Positions 1 to 8,727 of a DNA stretch of 45,618 bases are shown one piece after another. Location of the stretch: assembly GCA_003223935.1 (NCBI GenBank), contig QHXQ01000062.1, forward strand, positions 1-45,618, written 5' to 3'. The position numbers and the translations under genes were made by a program. The notes under the pieces were generated by a model, which saw only the letters and a program-made list of their open reading frames with translations, had not been told where the DNA came from and did not search any database. The DNA is from Acidobacteriota bacterium (lineage in GTDB: Bacteria; Acidobacteriota; Blastocatellia; Pyrinomonadales; Pyrinomonadaceae). How positions within the stretch are numbered: position 1 is the first letter of the stretch; every line of letters begins with the position of its first letter.

Positions 1-1
1 G

Positions 2-379
2 GAAGCATCGCAGGCGATCAAGGATTTAGCGGCGAGTTTTCAATCCGTCGTCGTGCGCGCGCTCGTCGGCACGACCGAGCGACTCGCGCTTGAACATCGC
101 CCGCGCACGCTCATCGTCGCTGGCGGCGTCGCTTGCAACGGCGCGTTGCGCGAAGCAGCAGCCGACGCTGGCGCGCGGCTCGGCATCCCCGTCTATTTCC
201 CTTCGCCACATCTCTCGACCGACAACGCCGCGATGATCGCCGCCGCCGGCACAGTCAAACTCCAAGCCGGCGAGCGCGCCGACTTCTCGCTCAACGCCGA
301 CGTCTCGCTCCGCCTCGGCAACATTGATGTCGAACAAGATGCGCAGCAACGCGGGCGCATGCGTTACAGACAGAGTTGA
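2..379 (+). CDS. tsaD: tRNA N6-adenosine threonylcarbamoyltransferase TsaD, C-terminal part (partial)
   Basis: The reading frame is open from base 2 and its 5' part lies outside the window. TsaD transfers the threonylcarbamoyl group from TC-AMP to A37 of ANN-decoding tRNAs, working with TsaB and TsaE in the cytoplasm. The visible part carries the C-terminal ASKHA signature of the family: a VAGGVACNGALR segment, followed by a PxxxSTDNAAMIAAAG segment that helps form the metal and nucleotide site. The residues before the first in-frame GTG (base 53) fit the family too, so that GTG is not a start. The protein ends in a short polar tail after the conserved domain. Identification is secure; the N-terminal half cannot be judged. 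Confidence 0.95.
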   Translation, partial: EASQAIKDLAASFQSVVVRALVGTTERLALEHRPRTLIVAGGVACNGALREAAADAGARLGIPVYFPSPHLSTDNAAMIAAAGTVKLQAGERADFSLNADVSLRLGNIDVEQDAQQRGRMRYRQS

Positions 380-431
380 AGGATGAATAGCGGCTTTCCT
401 GACATTCTTCATAGGTGCTACGATTATCAGC

Positions 432-656
432 ATGAAGACAGAAGTCGAAGCTCAGATTATCTCTCGCTCGCCGGATGTGATGAGTGGCGCACCTGTGTTT
501 GCCGGCACGCGCGTCCCCGTGCAAACAATTATTGACTACTTGGCAGGCGGGCATCCGCTCGACGAGTTCTTAGACGATTTTCCTACTGTGCGTCGGGAAC
601 AAGCTCTTGAATTACTACAGCGCGTCAAGGAGATGCTCGCGAGCGCGCAGATATGA
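432..656 (+). CDS. DUF433 family antitoxin-like protein
   Basis: This 74-residue protein has the DUF433 core: ISRSPDVMSGAPVFAGTRVPV followed by an IIDYLAGG helix and a DDFPTV helix, the usual signature of this small winged-helix family. DUF433 proteins are normally the first gene of a two-gene unit whose second gene encodes a DUF5615 PIN-like (VapC-type) protein, and they are therefore regarded as antitoxins. That partner is present here only as a stub whose ATG overlaps this stop codon (ATGA at 653-656). A weak promoter may lie at 399-427 (CTGACA, 17 bp, GATTAT), so close to the ATG that a nearly leaderless mRNA would result. The family call is firm; that it still has a toxin partner anywhere is unknown. 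Confidence 0.85.
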   Translation: MKTEVEAQIISRSPDVMSGAPVFAGTRVPVQTIIDYLAGGHPLDEFLDDFPTVRREQALELLQRVKEMLASAQI

Positions 657-712
657 AAGTGCGATTTGATGAGTGCGTTCCTAAGACGAAATGCCCACCT
701 GTCCCTTGCTGA
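653..712 (+). pseudogene. Truncated DUF5615 PIN-like toxin remnant
   Basis: The ATG at 653 overlaps the stop of the DUF433 gene by four bases, as in intact antitoxin-toxin pairs. The first ten codons read MKVRFDECVP, which is the conserved N-terminus of DUF5615 proteins (MKxxxDExxP, containing the first acidic residue of the PIN-like fold). After that the sequence loses resemblance and a TGA follows at codon 20. The rest of the toxin gene is not present downstream; a lower-GC gene occupies that position. I read this as the 5' relic of a lost toxin. The alternative, a chance 10-residue match, is unlikely given the position and the ATGA overlap. Confidence 0.7.
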
Positions 713-753
713 ATTTCTTTTTTAAGAATACCCTTGCGCGGTCTGAAATACTT

Positions 754-776
754 GCCCGACAAACTCGCAGTCGGGC
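754..776. other. Inverted repeat downstream of toxin remnant
   Basis: GCCCGAC and GTCGGGC form a perfect 7-bp stem around a 9-base loop between the toxin relic and the next gene. There is no U-tract directly after it, so a terminator role is only a possibility. Confidence 0.35.
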
Positions 777-829
777 CACTCTCGTCAATCTTTTGGCGCT
801 CCCGTGCTATTCACCAAAGGCAACATGAC

Positions 830-1921
830 ATGAGTAGCGAAACAGAAAATAATTCCGTTCCTCAACCGACAGTGAATCAATACGGAGAGAAGGTCGGTGG
901 CTGGCTGCTATTCTTCTCTATCTGCCTAGTGGTACTTTCTCCATTGCACATGCTTGCCGAGATGGGGGAGTCTGGCATAAGCGTGGCTAGGTTGGGCTTG
1001 ATCTGCTTTAGCGTTTACGCGGGTATTTGTCTTTTAGGGCGACGACATGACGCCGTGAGAATCGCAAAGGCTTATTTACTGGTTTTGGCATTGGTATCCT
1101 CTGGTCTAACCTTCCAGCAATTAGCAACAGCCAGCCAAACAAATCCGGCGGCACTGTATGCCGTGCCTTTGGGGATACTTGAATCGGTCTTTCCCTCGCT
1201 GGTTTGGTACTTATATCTCATTAAATCAGAGAGAGTCGCGCGCACCTATGGTCTAACTCACACAAGGCCGTCCAATCTACAAGTGGGACTTGTGCTGATC
1301 TGTTTTTTTCTTCTGTTCTTCGGCGGTATTTTGGTACAGACAATAGGCAAGCAAACCACCAACTTCAAAGCAACCGCTATAAAAGATGAGGCCACTTTGC
1401 GCTGTTCAAGGATAGGCGAAACGGCAACGAAATTTAAGGCGGCTTTAGATCGTCTTAACATGCTCAAATCCGTGACCAGCAAAGCAGAGATCACAGAGGG
1501 ATTAGAAACTATTAAGGAAGTGCAGGCAGTACAGACACAATCGCTAAACGAAGGGCAGGCTTTAGCCTATTTTGTGCGCCAGAACCAAGCGGAGTTGCGT
1601 GCTGAGAACTTGAGCGATGTGGTGGAGATAAGCGGTATTTACGGCGATACTTATTATGCCTATCATAACGCACTAGCAGGTTGCTTAGCAGCTATGAAAA
1701 ATTGGCTTGAGTATTCCCGTGACAACTATGATGCTGTCTCGCAGAATAAGCCTGCCGCAGTTGCGCATTACAGAACCCTTTACTCAGAGTATCAATCTGC
1801 ACTTGAGAAGCAGAACCGTGCATATTCAGCCCATCTAACATTCGCGGAGAGTTATGCGCGGCAACACCCAAGTGTCTCGAAGTTGATCAATGAGACGATT
1901 TCACAGCAACGTACACAATGA
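830..1921 (+). CDS. DUF2569-like membrane protein with C-terminal helical domain
   Basis: The protein has 363 residues from ATG 830, which is preceded by AAAGG at good spacing; a longer in-frame TTG start at 734 is less likely. A short polar N-terminus leads into a VGGWLLFF motif of the kind seen in DUF2569 membrane proteins. About four to five hydrophobic segments follow (roughly residues 20-45, 50-70, 75-100, 108-132, 152-172). The last 190 residues are soluble, helix-rich and Gln/Glu/Tyr-rich, with a possible disulphide pair of isolated cysteines. Its function is unknown. Codon use is clearly more A/T-rich than in all neighbours, which suggests recent acquisition, perhaps together with loss of the upstream toxin gene. 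Confidence 0.7.
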   Translation: MSSETENNSVPQPTVNQYGEKVGGWLLFFSICLVVLSPLHMLAEMGESGISVARLGLICFSVYAGICLLGRRHDAVRIAKAYLLVLALVSSGLTFQQLATASQTNPAALYAVPLGILESVFPSLVWYLYLIKSERVARTYGLTHTRPSNLQVGLVLICFFLLFFGGILVQTIGKQTTNFKATAIKDEATLRCSRIGETATKFKAALDRLNMLKSVTSKAEITEGLETIKEVQAVQTQSLNEGQALAYFVRQNQAELRAENLSDVVEISGIYGDTYYAYHNALAGCLAAMKNWLEYSRDNYDAVSQNKPAAVAHYRTLYSEYQSALEKQNRAYSAHLTFAESYARQHPSVSKLINETISQQRTQ

Positions 1922-1939
1922 GGTAACGTGATCAAATTC

Positions 1940-1977
1940 AAAAGCCGCTTGGCTTTGACCAAGCGGCTTTTTGTGTC
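1940..1977. terminator. Bidirectional intrinsic terminator
   Basis: AAAAGCCGCTTGG (1940-1952) and CCAAGCGGCTTTT (1959-1971) form a perfect 13-bp stem with a 6-base loop. T runs exist on both strands through the outer A/T pairs. It lies between the convergent ends of the DUF2569-like gene (plus) and dnaJ (minus) and can serve both. Confidence 0.85.
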
Positions 1978-2063
1978 GGCAAGTGTGCGAGGGAGACGCG
2001 CCGAAGCGCGCCTACCGTCTTGCCGACTATTCTTTTGATGCTTCGTGCGTGCGCATCGGTGCT

Positions 2064-3185
2064 TCAACCGAAGATGTCGCGCACCTTGTCGAGCAAGCCC
2101 TTGTCTTCAAGGTCGCGGTCTTCGATGCGTGCAAGTTCTTCGAGCAGGCGGCGCTGTTCGCGCGTGAGCGTGGTCGGCGTGCGCAAGGTGACGGAGACGA
2201 ACAGGTCGCCGTGGCCGCGCCCGCCAAGCACAGGCATGCCGTGCCCTTTCAGCCGAAAGACCGTGCCGGTCTGTGTGCCCGCCGGAATCTTGAGCGACTG
2301 CTGCCCCGCCAAAGTCTCGACCGTGATCTCTGCACCGAGCGCGGCTTGCGCGAACGTGACGGGCACGGACGTGTAGAGGTTGCTCCCTTGCCGCTCGAAG
2401 CGTTCGTGCTCTTTGACGTGGATGACAACGTAGAGGTCGCCTGCCGGGCCGCCCTGCGTGCCGCCCTCGCCTTCGCCCACGAGCCGCAGACGCGAACCCG
2501 TCTCGACGCCCGCAGGAATCTTAACCTCCATCTGCTTCTCGCGCTCGACGCGCCCAGCGCCGCGACAATCGCCGCACGGATTCTTGATCACGCGCCCTGT
2601 GCCGCGACACGCACCACACGTGCGCGCGACCGAGAAGAAGCCTTGTTGATAGCGCACCTGCCCGACGCCGCCGCACGTCGCGCAAGCTTCGGGTTGCGTG
2701 CCCGGCTTTGCGCCCGTGCCGTTACAGGTCTCGCAGGCTTCAAGGCGCGGGATGCGCAGTTGCGCTGTTTGGCCTTGCGCTGCTTCTTCGAGTGTGATTT
2801 CGAGGTCGTAGCGCAAGTCTGCGCCGCGTTGTGCCGCGCTGCGACGTGCGCCGCCCGTGCCGGTGCGCCCGCCGAATACATCGCCGAAGCCGAAGAGATC
2901 GCTCAGGATGTCTTCGATGCCGCCGAAGCCTTGCGCGCCCCAACTCGCGCCCGCGCTGCTTGAGACGCCCGCATGCCCGAAGCGGTCATAACGCGCACGC
3001 TGCTCCGTGTCGGACAAGACCGAATAGGCTTCAGCCGCTTCCTTGAACTTCTCTTCCGCTTCCTTATCGCCCGGATTTTTGTCGGGATGATATTTGACGG
3101 CCAAGCGCCGATACGCGCTCTTGATCTCTTGCTCGGTGGCGCTGCGTTTGACTTCCAGAACTTCGTAATAATCTCGTTTGCTCAT
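2064..3185 (-). CDS. dnaJ: Chaperone DnaJ (Hsp40)
   Basis: DnaJ binds unfolded substrates and stimulates the ATPase of DnaK. All type I domains are present in order: J domain (residues about 4-68, with the HPD motif in [10 protein letters not shown]), a G/F-rich linker (FGFGDVFGG region), four CxxCxGxG zinc-binding repeats ([32 protein letters not shown]), then the C-terminal substrate-binding and dimerisation domains. The length, 373 residues, is normal. The start is the ATG at 3185; a TTG directly before it is in frame but less likely. It is the last gene of the hrcA-grpE-dnaK-dnaJ unit and is separated from dnaK by a heptamer hairpin element. The identification is certain. Confidence 0.98.
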   Translation of the reverse strand: MSKRDYYEVLEVKRSATEQEIKSAYRRLAVKYHPDKNPGDKEAEEKFKEAAEAYSVLSDTEQRARYDRFGHAGVSSSAGASWGAQGFGGIEDILSDLFGFGDVFGGRTGTGGARRSAAQRGADLRYDLEITLEEAAQGQTAQLRIPRLEACETCNGTGAKPGTQPEACATCGGVGQVRYQQGFFSVARTCGACRGTGRVIKNPCGDCRGAGRVEREKQMEVKIPAGVETGSRLRLVGEGEGGTQGGPAGDLYVVIHVKEHERFERQGSNLYTSVPVTFAQAALGAEITVETLAGQQSLKIPAGTQTGTVFRLKGHGMPVLGGRGHGDLFVSVTLRTPTTLTREQRRLLEELARIEDRDLEDKGLLDKVRDIFG

Positions 3186-3197
3186 CAATAAAAAGCC

Positions 3198-3270
3198 GTG
3201 ACAGGTGACAGGTCACGGGTGACAGGAATAATAACTGTTCTCCTGCCGCCTGTCATCTGCCACCTGTCAC
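3198..3270. repeat. Heptamer inverted-array hairpin A (GTGACAG type), dnaK-dnaJ gap
   Basis: Left arm 3198-3226 holds four heptamers (GTGACAG in units 1, 2 and 4, GTCACGG in unit 3) plus G. Right arm 3242-3270 is the inverse complement with a few substitutions (units CCTGCCG, CCTGTCA, TCTGCCA, CCTGTCA). Both arms are 29 nt and the spacer is 15 nt. It starts 18 nt past the dnaK stop and ends 12 nt before the dnaJ ATG, so it fills the gap. It must be transcribed with the operon. Confidence 0.9.
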
Positions 3271-3288
3271 TTAAATCAGAATCGCCCG

Positions 3289-5172
3289 TCAGAAGCGCTC
3301 AAAGGCCGGGTCTTTCGCGTCCTTGCCGCCGTTGGGCGCGGATGGCGTATTGCTGTCGCCGAGACCGGGCGAGTTCAAGAGTGCGGTCGTAAGGAACATG
3401 GCGACCCGCTCGATCTCTGTGAGCGCGCCTTTGATCTCGTCTTCGTCCTCCGACTGCGCGGCGACAGCGCCTGACTCGAAAACATGCTGCACGTCTTCGC
3501 GCTCGTCGGGCGTGAGCACTGCGGCGACTTCGCGGAACGTGCGTTGCGCGTTCCGCATCAGACTGTCGAGTTTGTTGCGCAGACCGATCAACTCTTTGGC
3601 GCGCTGATCGCGGCTTGCAGAGTTGGCCGCTTCGGTGATCAGCATGTCAATCTCATCTGGCGTCAAACCCGAGGTCGGCGTGATCTTCATCTGTTGTTGC
3701 CGGCCCGAAGCCTTGTCCTGCGCCGTCACGCCGAGGATGCCGTTGGCGTCCACCTCGAAGACCACTTCGACCTGCGGCGCACCGCGCGGCGCGGGCGGGA
3801 TGCCAACCAACTCGAACTTACCCAAACTCCGATTGCCTGCGGCGACTTCGCGCTCGCCTTGCAACACGTGAATTTCAACGGTTGATTGATTATCAATGAC
3901 GGTCGTAAACGTCAGACTATTGCGCAAGGGGATCGTCGAGTTGCGCTCGATCAATTTGGTAAACAGACCGCCGCGCGTCTCAACACCAAGCGAGAGTGGG
4001 AGTACGTCCAAGAGCACTATGTCTTTGACCTCGCCCGTGAGCACGCCGCCCTGAATCGCCGCGCCCATCGCCACTACTTCGTCCGGGTTGATCTCAGCCG
4101 ACGGCTCGCGCCCAAAAATCTCGCGCACCGTGCGCCCGATGATCGGCGAGCGCGTCTGCCCGCCGACGAGCAATACCTTATCAATGTTTTCGGGTTGCAG
4201 CTTCGCATCCCACAGCGCCTTCTGGCACGGCTCAATCGTCTGTTCGACCAGATCGGCGACGAGCGCTTCAAACTTTTCGCGCGTTAAGGTTTGGCTGAAG
4301 TGCTTCGGGCCTGAAGCGTCGGCGGCGATGAATGGCAGGTTGATGTTCGTCTCGGTCAAAGACGACAGTTCGCACTTGGCGCGCTCGGCCGCTTCTTTCA
4401 GACGTTGCAGCGCGAGCCGGTCTTCGCGCAGATCGATCCCCGTCTCATTCTTAAACTGCTCGACCATCCAACCGATGATCCGCTCGTCGAAATCTTCACC
4501 GCCCAAGAACGTATTGCCCGAAGTGGCCAAGACCTCGAAAACGCCGTCGCTCATTTCGAGAATAGACACGTCGAACGTGCCGCCGCCGAGATCGTAAACG
4601 ACGATCCGCTCGGACGTGGCGCGGCCCAAACCGTAAGCGAGCGCCGCGGCCGTCGGCTCGTTGATGATGCGTTCAATTTTTAGTCCTGCGATCTTGCCGG
4701 CGTCCTTTGTCGCTTGGCGCTGCGTGTCGTCGAAGTAAGCGGGCACGGTGATGACCGCCTCGGCGATTGATTCGCCGAGGAAATCTTCGGCGGCAGCTTT
4801 CAAGCGTTGCAGCACGAGACCGGAAATCTCTTGCGGGCTATAGACGCGCCCCTGCACGCGCATGCGCGCGTCGCCGTTGTTCTGCGCATCAATGATCTCA
4901 AAGGGCGAGGTTTCATGCGCGCGTTGCACTTCGGGCGAGTTGAACTTGCGCCCGATGAGCCGCTTGACGGCATAGACCGTATTGGCTGCGTTGGTCACGG
5001 CCTGCCGCTTGGCGATCTGCCCGACTAGGCGCTCACCTTTGTCTGTGAAGCCGACGACCGACGGAGTGGTGCGCCCGCCTTCCTTGTTCGGGATGATCTG
5101 CACCGCGCCGCCTTCGAGCACAGCCACGCAGCAATTCGTCGTGCCTAAATCAATGCCTATTACTTTGCCCAT
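3289..5172 (-). CDS. dnaK: Chaperone DnaK (Hsp70)
   Basis: DnaK is the ATP-dependent Hsp70 that folds and protects proteins with DnaJ and the nucleotide exchange factor GrpE. The 627-residue sequence starts with [18 protein letters not shown], the phosphate-1 loop of the ATPase domain. The [14 protein letters not shown] phosphate-2 loop, the [11 protein letters not shown] adenosine motif, the [11 protein letters not shown] linker and the substrate-binding domain follow. The C-terminal lid is shortish and lacks the classic EEVD-like tail, ending in a Gly/Lys/Asp stretch. The start was placed at ATG 5172 because upstream codons of the open frame lie in a heptamer repeat (hairpin B) and a TTG would be needed. 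It lies between grpE and dnaJ. Confidence 0.98.
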   Translation of the reverse strand: MGKVIGIDLGTTNCCVAVLEGGAVQIIPNKEGGRTTPSVVGFTDKGERLVGQIAKRQAVTNAANTVYAVKRLIGRKFNSPEVQRAHETSPFEIIDAQNNGDARMRVQGRVYSPQEISGLVLQRLKAAAEDFLGESIAEAVITVPAYFDDTQRQATKDAGKIAGLKIERIINEPTAAALAYGLGRATSERIVVYDLGGGTFDVSILEMSDGVFEVLATSGNTFLGGEDFDERIIGWMVEQFKNETGIDLREDRLALQRLKEAAERAKCELSSLTETNINLPFIAADASGPKHFSQTLTREKFEALVADLVEQTIEPCQKALWDAKLQPENIDKVLLVGGQTRSPIIGRTVREIFGREPSAEINPDEVVAMGAAIQGGVLTGEVKDIVLLDVLPLSLGVETRGGLFTKLIERNSTIPLRNSLTFTTVIDNQSTVEIHVLQGEREVAAGNRSLGKFELVGIPPAPRGAPQVEVVFEVDANGILGVTAQDKASGRQQQMKITPTSGLTPDEIDMLITEAANSASRDQRAKELIGLRNKLDSLMRNAQRTFREVAAVLTPDEREDVQHVFESGAVAAQSEDEDEIKGALTEIERVAMFLTTALLNSPGLGDSNTPSAPNGGKDAKDPAFERF

Positions 5173-5184
5173 AGCTTTAAATAC

Positions 5185-5254
5185 AGTGCCGAGTGACAAG
5201 TGCTAAGTGACAAACCGCGACAAGTTTTTATCTTGTCACTTGTCACTCGGCACT
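5185..5254. repeat. Heptamer inverted-array hairpin B (AGTGACA type), grpE-dnaK gap
   Basis: Left arm 5185-5212 holds the units AGTGCCG, AGTGACA, AGTGCTA and AGTGACA. Right arm 5233-5254 is the inverse complement of AGTGCCG and two AGTGACA units. The spacer contains a T run. The TAG stop codon of grpE (5253-5255) lies inside the last heptamer, and the element ends 12 nt before the dnaK ATG. Confidence 0.9.
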
Positions 5255-6143
5255 ACTTTATTGCGACCTTGACCATGGCGGGGCGGATCAGTTTGTCGCC
5301 GAGCCGGTAGCCGCGTTGGATTTCCTGCATGACCGTGTCGGGCGCGTATTCGGCGGACGGCTCGGTCACGATGGCTTCGTGAACATGAGGATCAAAGGGG
5401 CGGCCGACGGTCGGGACAACTTCGACGCCGAGTCGTTCGAGCACGCCGTTTAATTGCTTGCTGATCAACTCGACGCCGTGCAGGAAGTGGCGAAATTCTT
5501 CCGACTCATTCGCCTCGACTGAAGCTTCGACCTCAAGCGCGCGCTGGAGGTTATCCACAACCGGCAGCAGTTGTTTGACTACGTCGGCGACCAGACGTTG
5601 ATACGTCTCGCCGCGCTCGCGCTCGGCGCGTTTGCGCGAATTATCGAAATCGGCTTGGCGGCGCGCCAACAGTTCGCGCAACTCTTGGCGCTCCGCACGC
5701 AGTTTCTGTAACTCCGCTTCGAGCACACGCACCTCGTCCTGTGCCGCCAGCAGTTCGGCTTCCTGCGATAGCGATGCGGACGCTGCGTCAAGCTCGAAAG
5801 CGTCATCATCATCAAATGTGTTTAAGTCTTCCATCTCGTCGGCTTCATCGTCGGGCGCGGCGGTAGCGCGCGGATTCGTATCTTGCTCTTCGCGGTGTTC
5901 CGGTGTCTCACCGTGGCGCGGGCCGCCGGCCTTGTCGCGTTCGTCTGCGCGCTCTTCATCCTCTTCCGCCCCGCGATCAATGCGGCGCTTCATCTCCGTC
6001 TCGTCTTCGTAGCTCGACTCGCGGCCCAAGTCGTTTGGCGGCAAGTCGCTTGCCGGATCGGACGACTCGGCCGGTCGCTCTTCGTCCACGAAGCGCACCG
6101 GGATGCGCTTTGAGGTCTGCCTGTTTTTATCGATCATTTCCAT
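5253..6143 (-). CDS. grpE: Nucleotide exchange factor GrpE
   Basis: GrpE releases ADP from DnaK. The protein has 296 residues from ATG 6143, preceded by AAGG; a second ATG six bases further in (6137) is also possible, and the open frame continues upstream to overlap hrcA. The GrpE core occupies the C-terminal 160 residues: a long coiled coil (RVLEAELQKLRAERQELREL), the ADFDNSRKRAERE region, the LLPVVDNLQRAL helix and the beta domain with PFDPHVHEAI and GYRLGDKLIRPAMVKVA. The first 120 or so residues are unusually long, acidic and low in complexity (runs of D and E), far beyond the usual 190-200 residue GrpE. Function is secure; the role of the acidic extension is unknown. Confidence 0.95.
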   Translation of the reverse strand: MEMIDKNRQTSKRIPVRFVDEERPAESSDPASDLPPNDLGRESSYEDETEMKRRIDRGAEEDEERADERDKAGGPRHGETPEHREEQDTNPRATAAPDDEADEMEDLNTFDDDDAFELDAASASLSQEAELLAAQDEVRVLEAELQKLRAERQELRELLARRQADFDNSRKRAERERGETYQRLVADVVKQLLPVVDNLQRALEVEASVEANESEEFRHFLHGVELISKQLNGVLERLGVEVVPTVGRPFDPHVHEAIVTEPSAEYAPDTVMQEIQRGYRLGDKLIRPAMVKVAIK

Positions 6144-6180
6144 TCGACCTTGCGCGGCGCGCTTCAGCGCGCACGTACTT

Positions 6181-7302
6181 TCAAGCCGCCGCTCCTTCCT
6201 CATGCAACATGCGCTCGACCTCGTGCGCCACGTAGCCGACGACCGCCATCAACCGCGCATACTCAAGCCGCATCGGGCCGATGACGCTGATCGTGCCCGC
6301 GACATCGCCCGCACCGATGCGATACGGCGCGCTAATGAGCGCGCATGCTCGCATCGCCGGACTGCCAAGTTCGCGCCCGATGGCCACGCGCACATCGCCC
6401 GCGCCAGCGCGGTACGAGAGACACTCGTTCAGCAGTTTGACGAGTCGCGTCTTCTCTTCAAGCGTGCGGAACAGTTCGCGCAAACGCTCGATGTCGGCAA
6501 AGTCCGGTTTGATGAGAATGTTCGACGCGCCGTCCACATAGACATCGCCCGTCTCAAGTTCTTCGCCGACGAGACTGCTGCCGCACAACAGCATTGCGTT
6601 CCTAAGCAGCCGATCATAGAGCGCCTTCTCGGCGCACATGCGCTGCAAAATCTCGCTGCGGATCGCGAGCAGACTCTTGCCGCTAAACTCGACGTTCAAA
6701 TAGCGCGCCGTCCGCTCAAGCTCTTCTTGCGTGAGCGGATCGTCAATCCGTATGATCTTGTGCTGCACGATATTCGGTGCAAAGACCAACAGCACGAGAA
6801 TGCGCCCGTCGGAGAGATTCACGAATTCAATGTGTTGCAGCCGATTGCCTGCGAGCGCTGGCGAGATGACGATGCCGACGTTCTGCGAGAGTTCGGATAA
6901 GAGGTGCGAAACCTTTTCCATCAGACGCGCGGGCGTGGCGCTATCGTCCGTGCGTGGCGGCGTGAGCATGCGATCAATCGCGGCGAGATCGGATGCGTTC
7001 AACTGGGCGTCGCCGAGCAAGTGATCGACATAGAAGCGATACCCCTTGTCGGTCGGCACGCGCCCCGCAGAGGTGTGTGGTTGCTCGACGAGGCCCGCCT
7101 CTTCGAGTTCCGCCATCACGTTGCGAATCGTCGCGGGACTCCAACCGGCGGCGCGCGCCGCAAGTGCTGTCGCCACCGTGCGCGAGCCGACAGGTTCGCC
7201 CGTCACCAGATGCTCGTTGATGATGGCCGCGAGCACGGCGCGCGCGCGCGCGTCGGGCAACCAGTCTATCGGTGTCGGAGGCGGGAAGTTGCGCATTGTC
7301 AT
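6181..7302 (-). CDS. hrcA: Heat-inducible transcription repressor HrcA
   Basis: HrcA represses groE and dnaK operons by binding CIRCE elements and is itself stabilised by GroEL. The 373 residues show the N-terminal winged helix (AIINEHLVTGEPVGSRTVA, then SPATIRNVMAELEEAGLVEQPHTSAGRVPTDKGYR), the GAF-like middle domain and the C-terminal IGPMRLEYARLMAVVGYVA signature. The start is one of two in-frame ATGs (7302 or 7296). It heads the operon hrcA-grpE-dnaK-dnaJ. A sigma-70-type promoter is proposed at 7379-7408. I could not find the TTAGCACTC-N9-GAGTGCTAA CIRCE operator upstream, which is odd for an autoregulated hrcA. Confidence 0.97.
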   Translation of the reverse strand: MTMRNFPPPTPIDWLPDARARAVLAAIINEHLVTGEPVGSRTVATALAARAAGWSPATIRNVMAELEEAGLVEQPHTSAGRVPTDKGYRFYVDHLLGDAQLNASDLAAIDRMLTPPRTDDSATPARLMEKVSHLLSELSQNVGIVISPALAGNRLQHIEFVNLSDGRILVLLVFAPNIVQHKIIRIDDPLTQEELERTARYLNVEFSGKSLLAIRSEILQRMCAEKALYDRLLRNAMLLCGSSLVGEELETGDVYVDGASNILIKPDFADIERLRELFRTLEEKTRLVKLLNECLSYRAGAGDVRVAIGRELGSPAMRACALISAPYRIGAGDVAGTISVIGPMRLEYARLMAVVGYVAHEVERMLHEEGAAA

Positions 7303-7378
7303 CTGAACGAAGCGAGATGGGAAGCGAAGACTCGAAGGGACATCGCGCGGGCGACACCGCGCGAGCAGCTACACTTCA

Positions 7379-7408
7379 ATCATTACCGTCCCGTCAAACG
7401 CCTGTCAA
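7379..7408 (-). promoter_or_regulatory. Putative promoter of the hrcA operon
   Basis: On the minus strand TTGACA (7408-7403) is followed after 18 bp by AATGAT (7384-7379). This would give a leader of about 70 nt before the hrcA ATG. The -35 box is perfect and the -10 box matches at four of six positions. Confidence 0.45.
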
Positions 7409-7710
7409 GTGTTTATTTGTGCCGGCCCGGGACGAGACCGGCATTGGCAGTATAACGGGTGCGTTCGAGGGTGCGCAAACTAAGTTGGCCGGCAGTGGTC
7501 ACTACGCGCCGAGGCCATACGGCTCCGGCTATGTGAAGATTTAACAGGAGTTAATTGCACGCTCGCGCAACGACGCGATTTATCAAGCTAAAGCTTTGAA
7601 AATATAGAGCTTAATACCTTACTCGAAAACGTTCACGCGCCCGAGCCGGTGCAAAACCATGCTCAATTCCTGACGGCACAGAGGCTTAGCGGCGCGCTTT
7701 GATGATTGTA
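7409..7710. other. Gene-free stretch between divergent hrcA and the SprT-like gene
   Basis: This is the middle of the 583-bp gap between hrcA and the plus-strand metallopeptidase gene. It holds a GC-rich part and an A/T-rich part (about 7590-7640). ORFs here have no recognisable family and are probably not genes. I see no CIRCE, tRNA or convincing hairpin. Confidence 0.5.
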
Positions 7711-7740
7711 TTGACGCTCGTTTCCATGCACCCGTAATAT
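7711..7740 (+). promoter_or_regulatory. Putative promoter of the SprT-like gene
   Basis: TTGACG (7711-7716), an 18-bp spacer, then TAATAT (7735-7740). It points towards the metallopeptidase gene and would give a leader of about 140 nt to ATG 7886, or about 60 nt to TTG 7808. Confidence 0.45.
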
Positions 7741-7885
7741 AGCTCTCGCGCCGACGGGCCTTGCGGCCACCTGCTCCTGTTGCCAAGCGAGACCCGGCGG
7801 CGCACCTTTGGCAGAGCCGTTCGCAGCAGTCTCTTCGCTTGCGTTTGCCGAATTTTTTAATCGTCCGTTTTTTCGCGTGCCGTCC

Positions 7886-8617
7886 ATGTCAGCCGTTCAG
7901 CCACAGCTTAATGCGCTCTTCGCTGATGCCTTCCGTCAGCTTGAGCCGCAGCGTCCGACACCGGCCATTGAAGTCCGTTTCTATCCTTACGCCGGACTCA
8001 ACCACACGATCCGTCTGCGTTCGGGCCGCGTCTATGTGCGCCTCTCAGACATCTTCCGCGATGCGCCGCCGAACGTGCAGCGCGCGCTCGCCTTCATCCT
8101 CGTCGCCAAGCTGCTGCGCCGCCGCACACCGCAGATGCACGAGCGCGTCTATCGTGAATACGCTACGTCGCCGCATGTCCTGCGCGCGGCCGATCTGGCG
8201 CGCCGGCAACACGGGCGCAAACTGATCTCGTCGGCGCGCGGCACTTATCACAATCTGGATCGACTGTTCGCACGCCTCAACCGGCGTTATTTCGACAATG
8301 AACTTGAGAAGCCGACGCTCACTTGGTCGCCGCGCCGCACGCGCCGCATTCTCGGCCACCACGATCCCGTCCACAACACCATCGTGATCAGCAAGACGCT
8401 CGACGCCGCGGACGGGCCCGAATGGTTTGTCGAGTACATCCTCTATCACGAGATGCTGCATATCAAACATCCAGCGCGGCTTGTCAATGGTCGTCGCCTC
8501 TATCACACGAAAGCCTTTCGCGCTGAAGAGGAACGCTACCCGCTCTACCGGGAAGCGCAAGAATGGCTCAATCATATCGCGCGTGAACGACGCACACCGC
8601 GCGCCCGCGCCGCTTAA
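7886..8617 (+). CDS. SprT/DUF45-like zinc metallopeptidase domain protein
   Basis: The protein has 243 residues from ATG 7886; the frame extends upstream to a TTG at 7808, but neither start has a clear Shine-Dalgarno. The diagnostic motif is [13 protein letters not shown], a zinc-binding HExxH (His188, Glu189, His192) followed by another His. Before it comes a [17 protein letters not shown] helix, shared with SprT-like and YgjP/DUF45 peptidases, and after it [15 protein letters not shown]. The N-terminal half is a family-specific region with Arg-rich patches. No signal peptide is visible, so it is probably cytoplasmic. The substrate is unknown; SprT relatives cut DNA-bound proteins, but that is only an analogy. 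Confidence 0.75.
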   Translation: MSAVQPQLNALFADAFRQLEPQRPTPAIEVRFYPYAGLNHTIRLRSGRVYVRLSDIFRDAPPNVQRALAFILVAKLLRRRTPQMHERVYREYATSPHVLRAADLARRQHGRKLISSARGTYHNLDRLFARLNRRYFDNELEKPTLTWSPRRTRRILGHHDPVHNTIVISKTLDAADGPEWFVEYILYHEMLHIKHPARLVNGRRLYHTKAFRAEEERYPLYREAQEWLNHIARERRTPRARAA

Positions 8618-8727
8618 CACGCTGCACGTACCGCTCATCACTTTTCTCATTCAGCGCTAAATAATTTTTTGAAACCTTTGCCCGCTTGATGCGTTCTAAC
8701 GGTCAGGAAGGTGGGCTCCTCCGAGAA

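Noticed and set aside
1971..2963. 330-codon plus-strand ORF opposite dnaJ
   Set aside because: It is an antisense shadow of dnaJ produced by the GC-rich codon usage; the protein is Arg/Ala-rich with no family resemblance, while dnaJ on the minus strand is complete.
5185..5212. CIRCE half-site in hairpin B (AAGTGCTAA)
   Set aside because: The second half at the required 9-nt spacing is absent, and the match is explained by the heptamer unit AGTGCTA.
7272..7544. 90-codon ORF in the hrcA upstream region
   Set aside because: No family, no ribosome-binding site, and it overlaps the 5' end of hrcA on the other strand.
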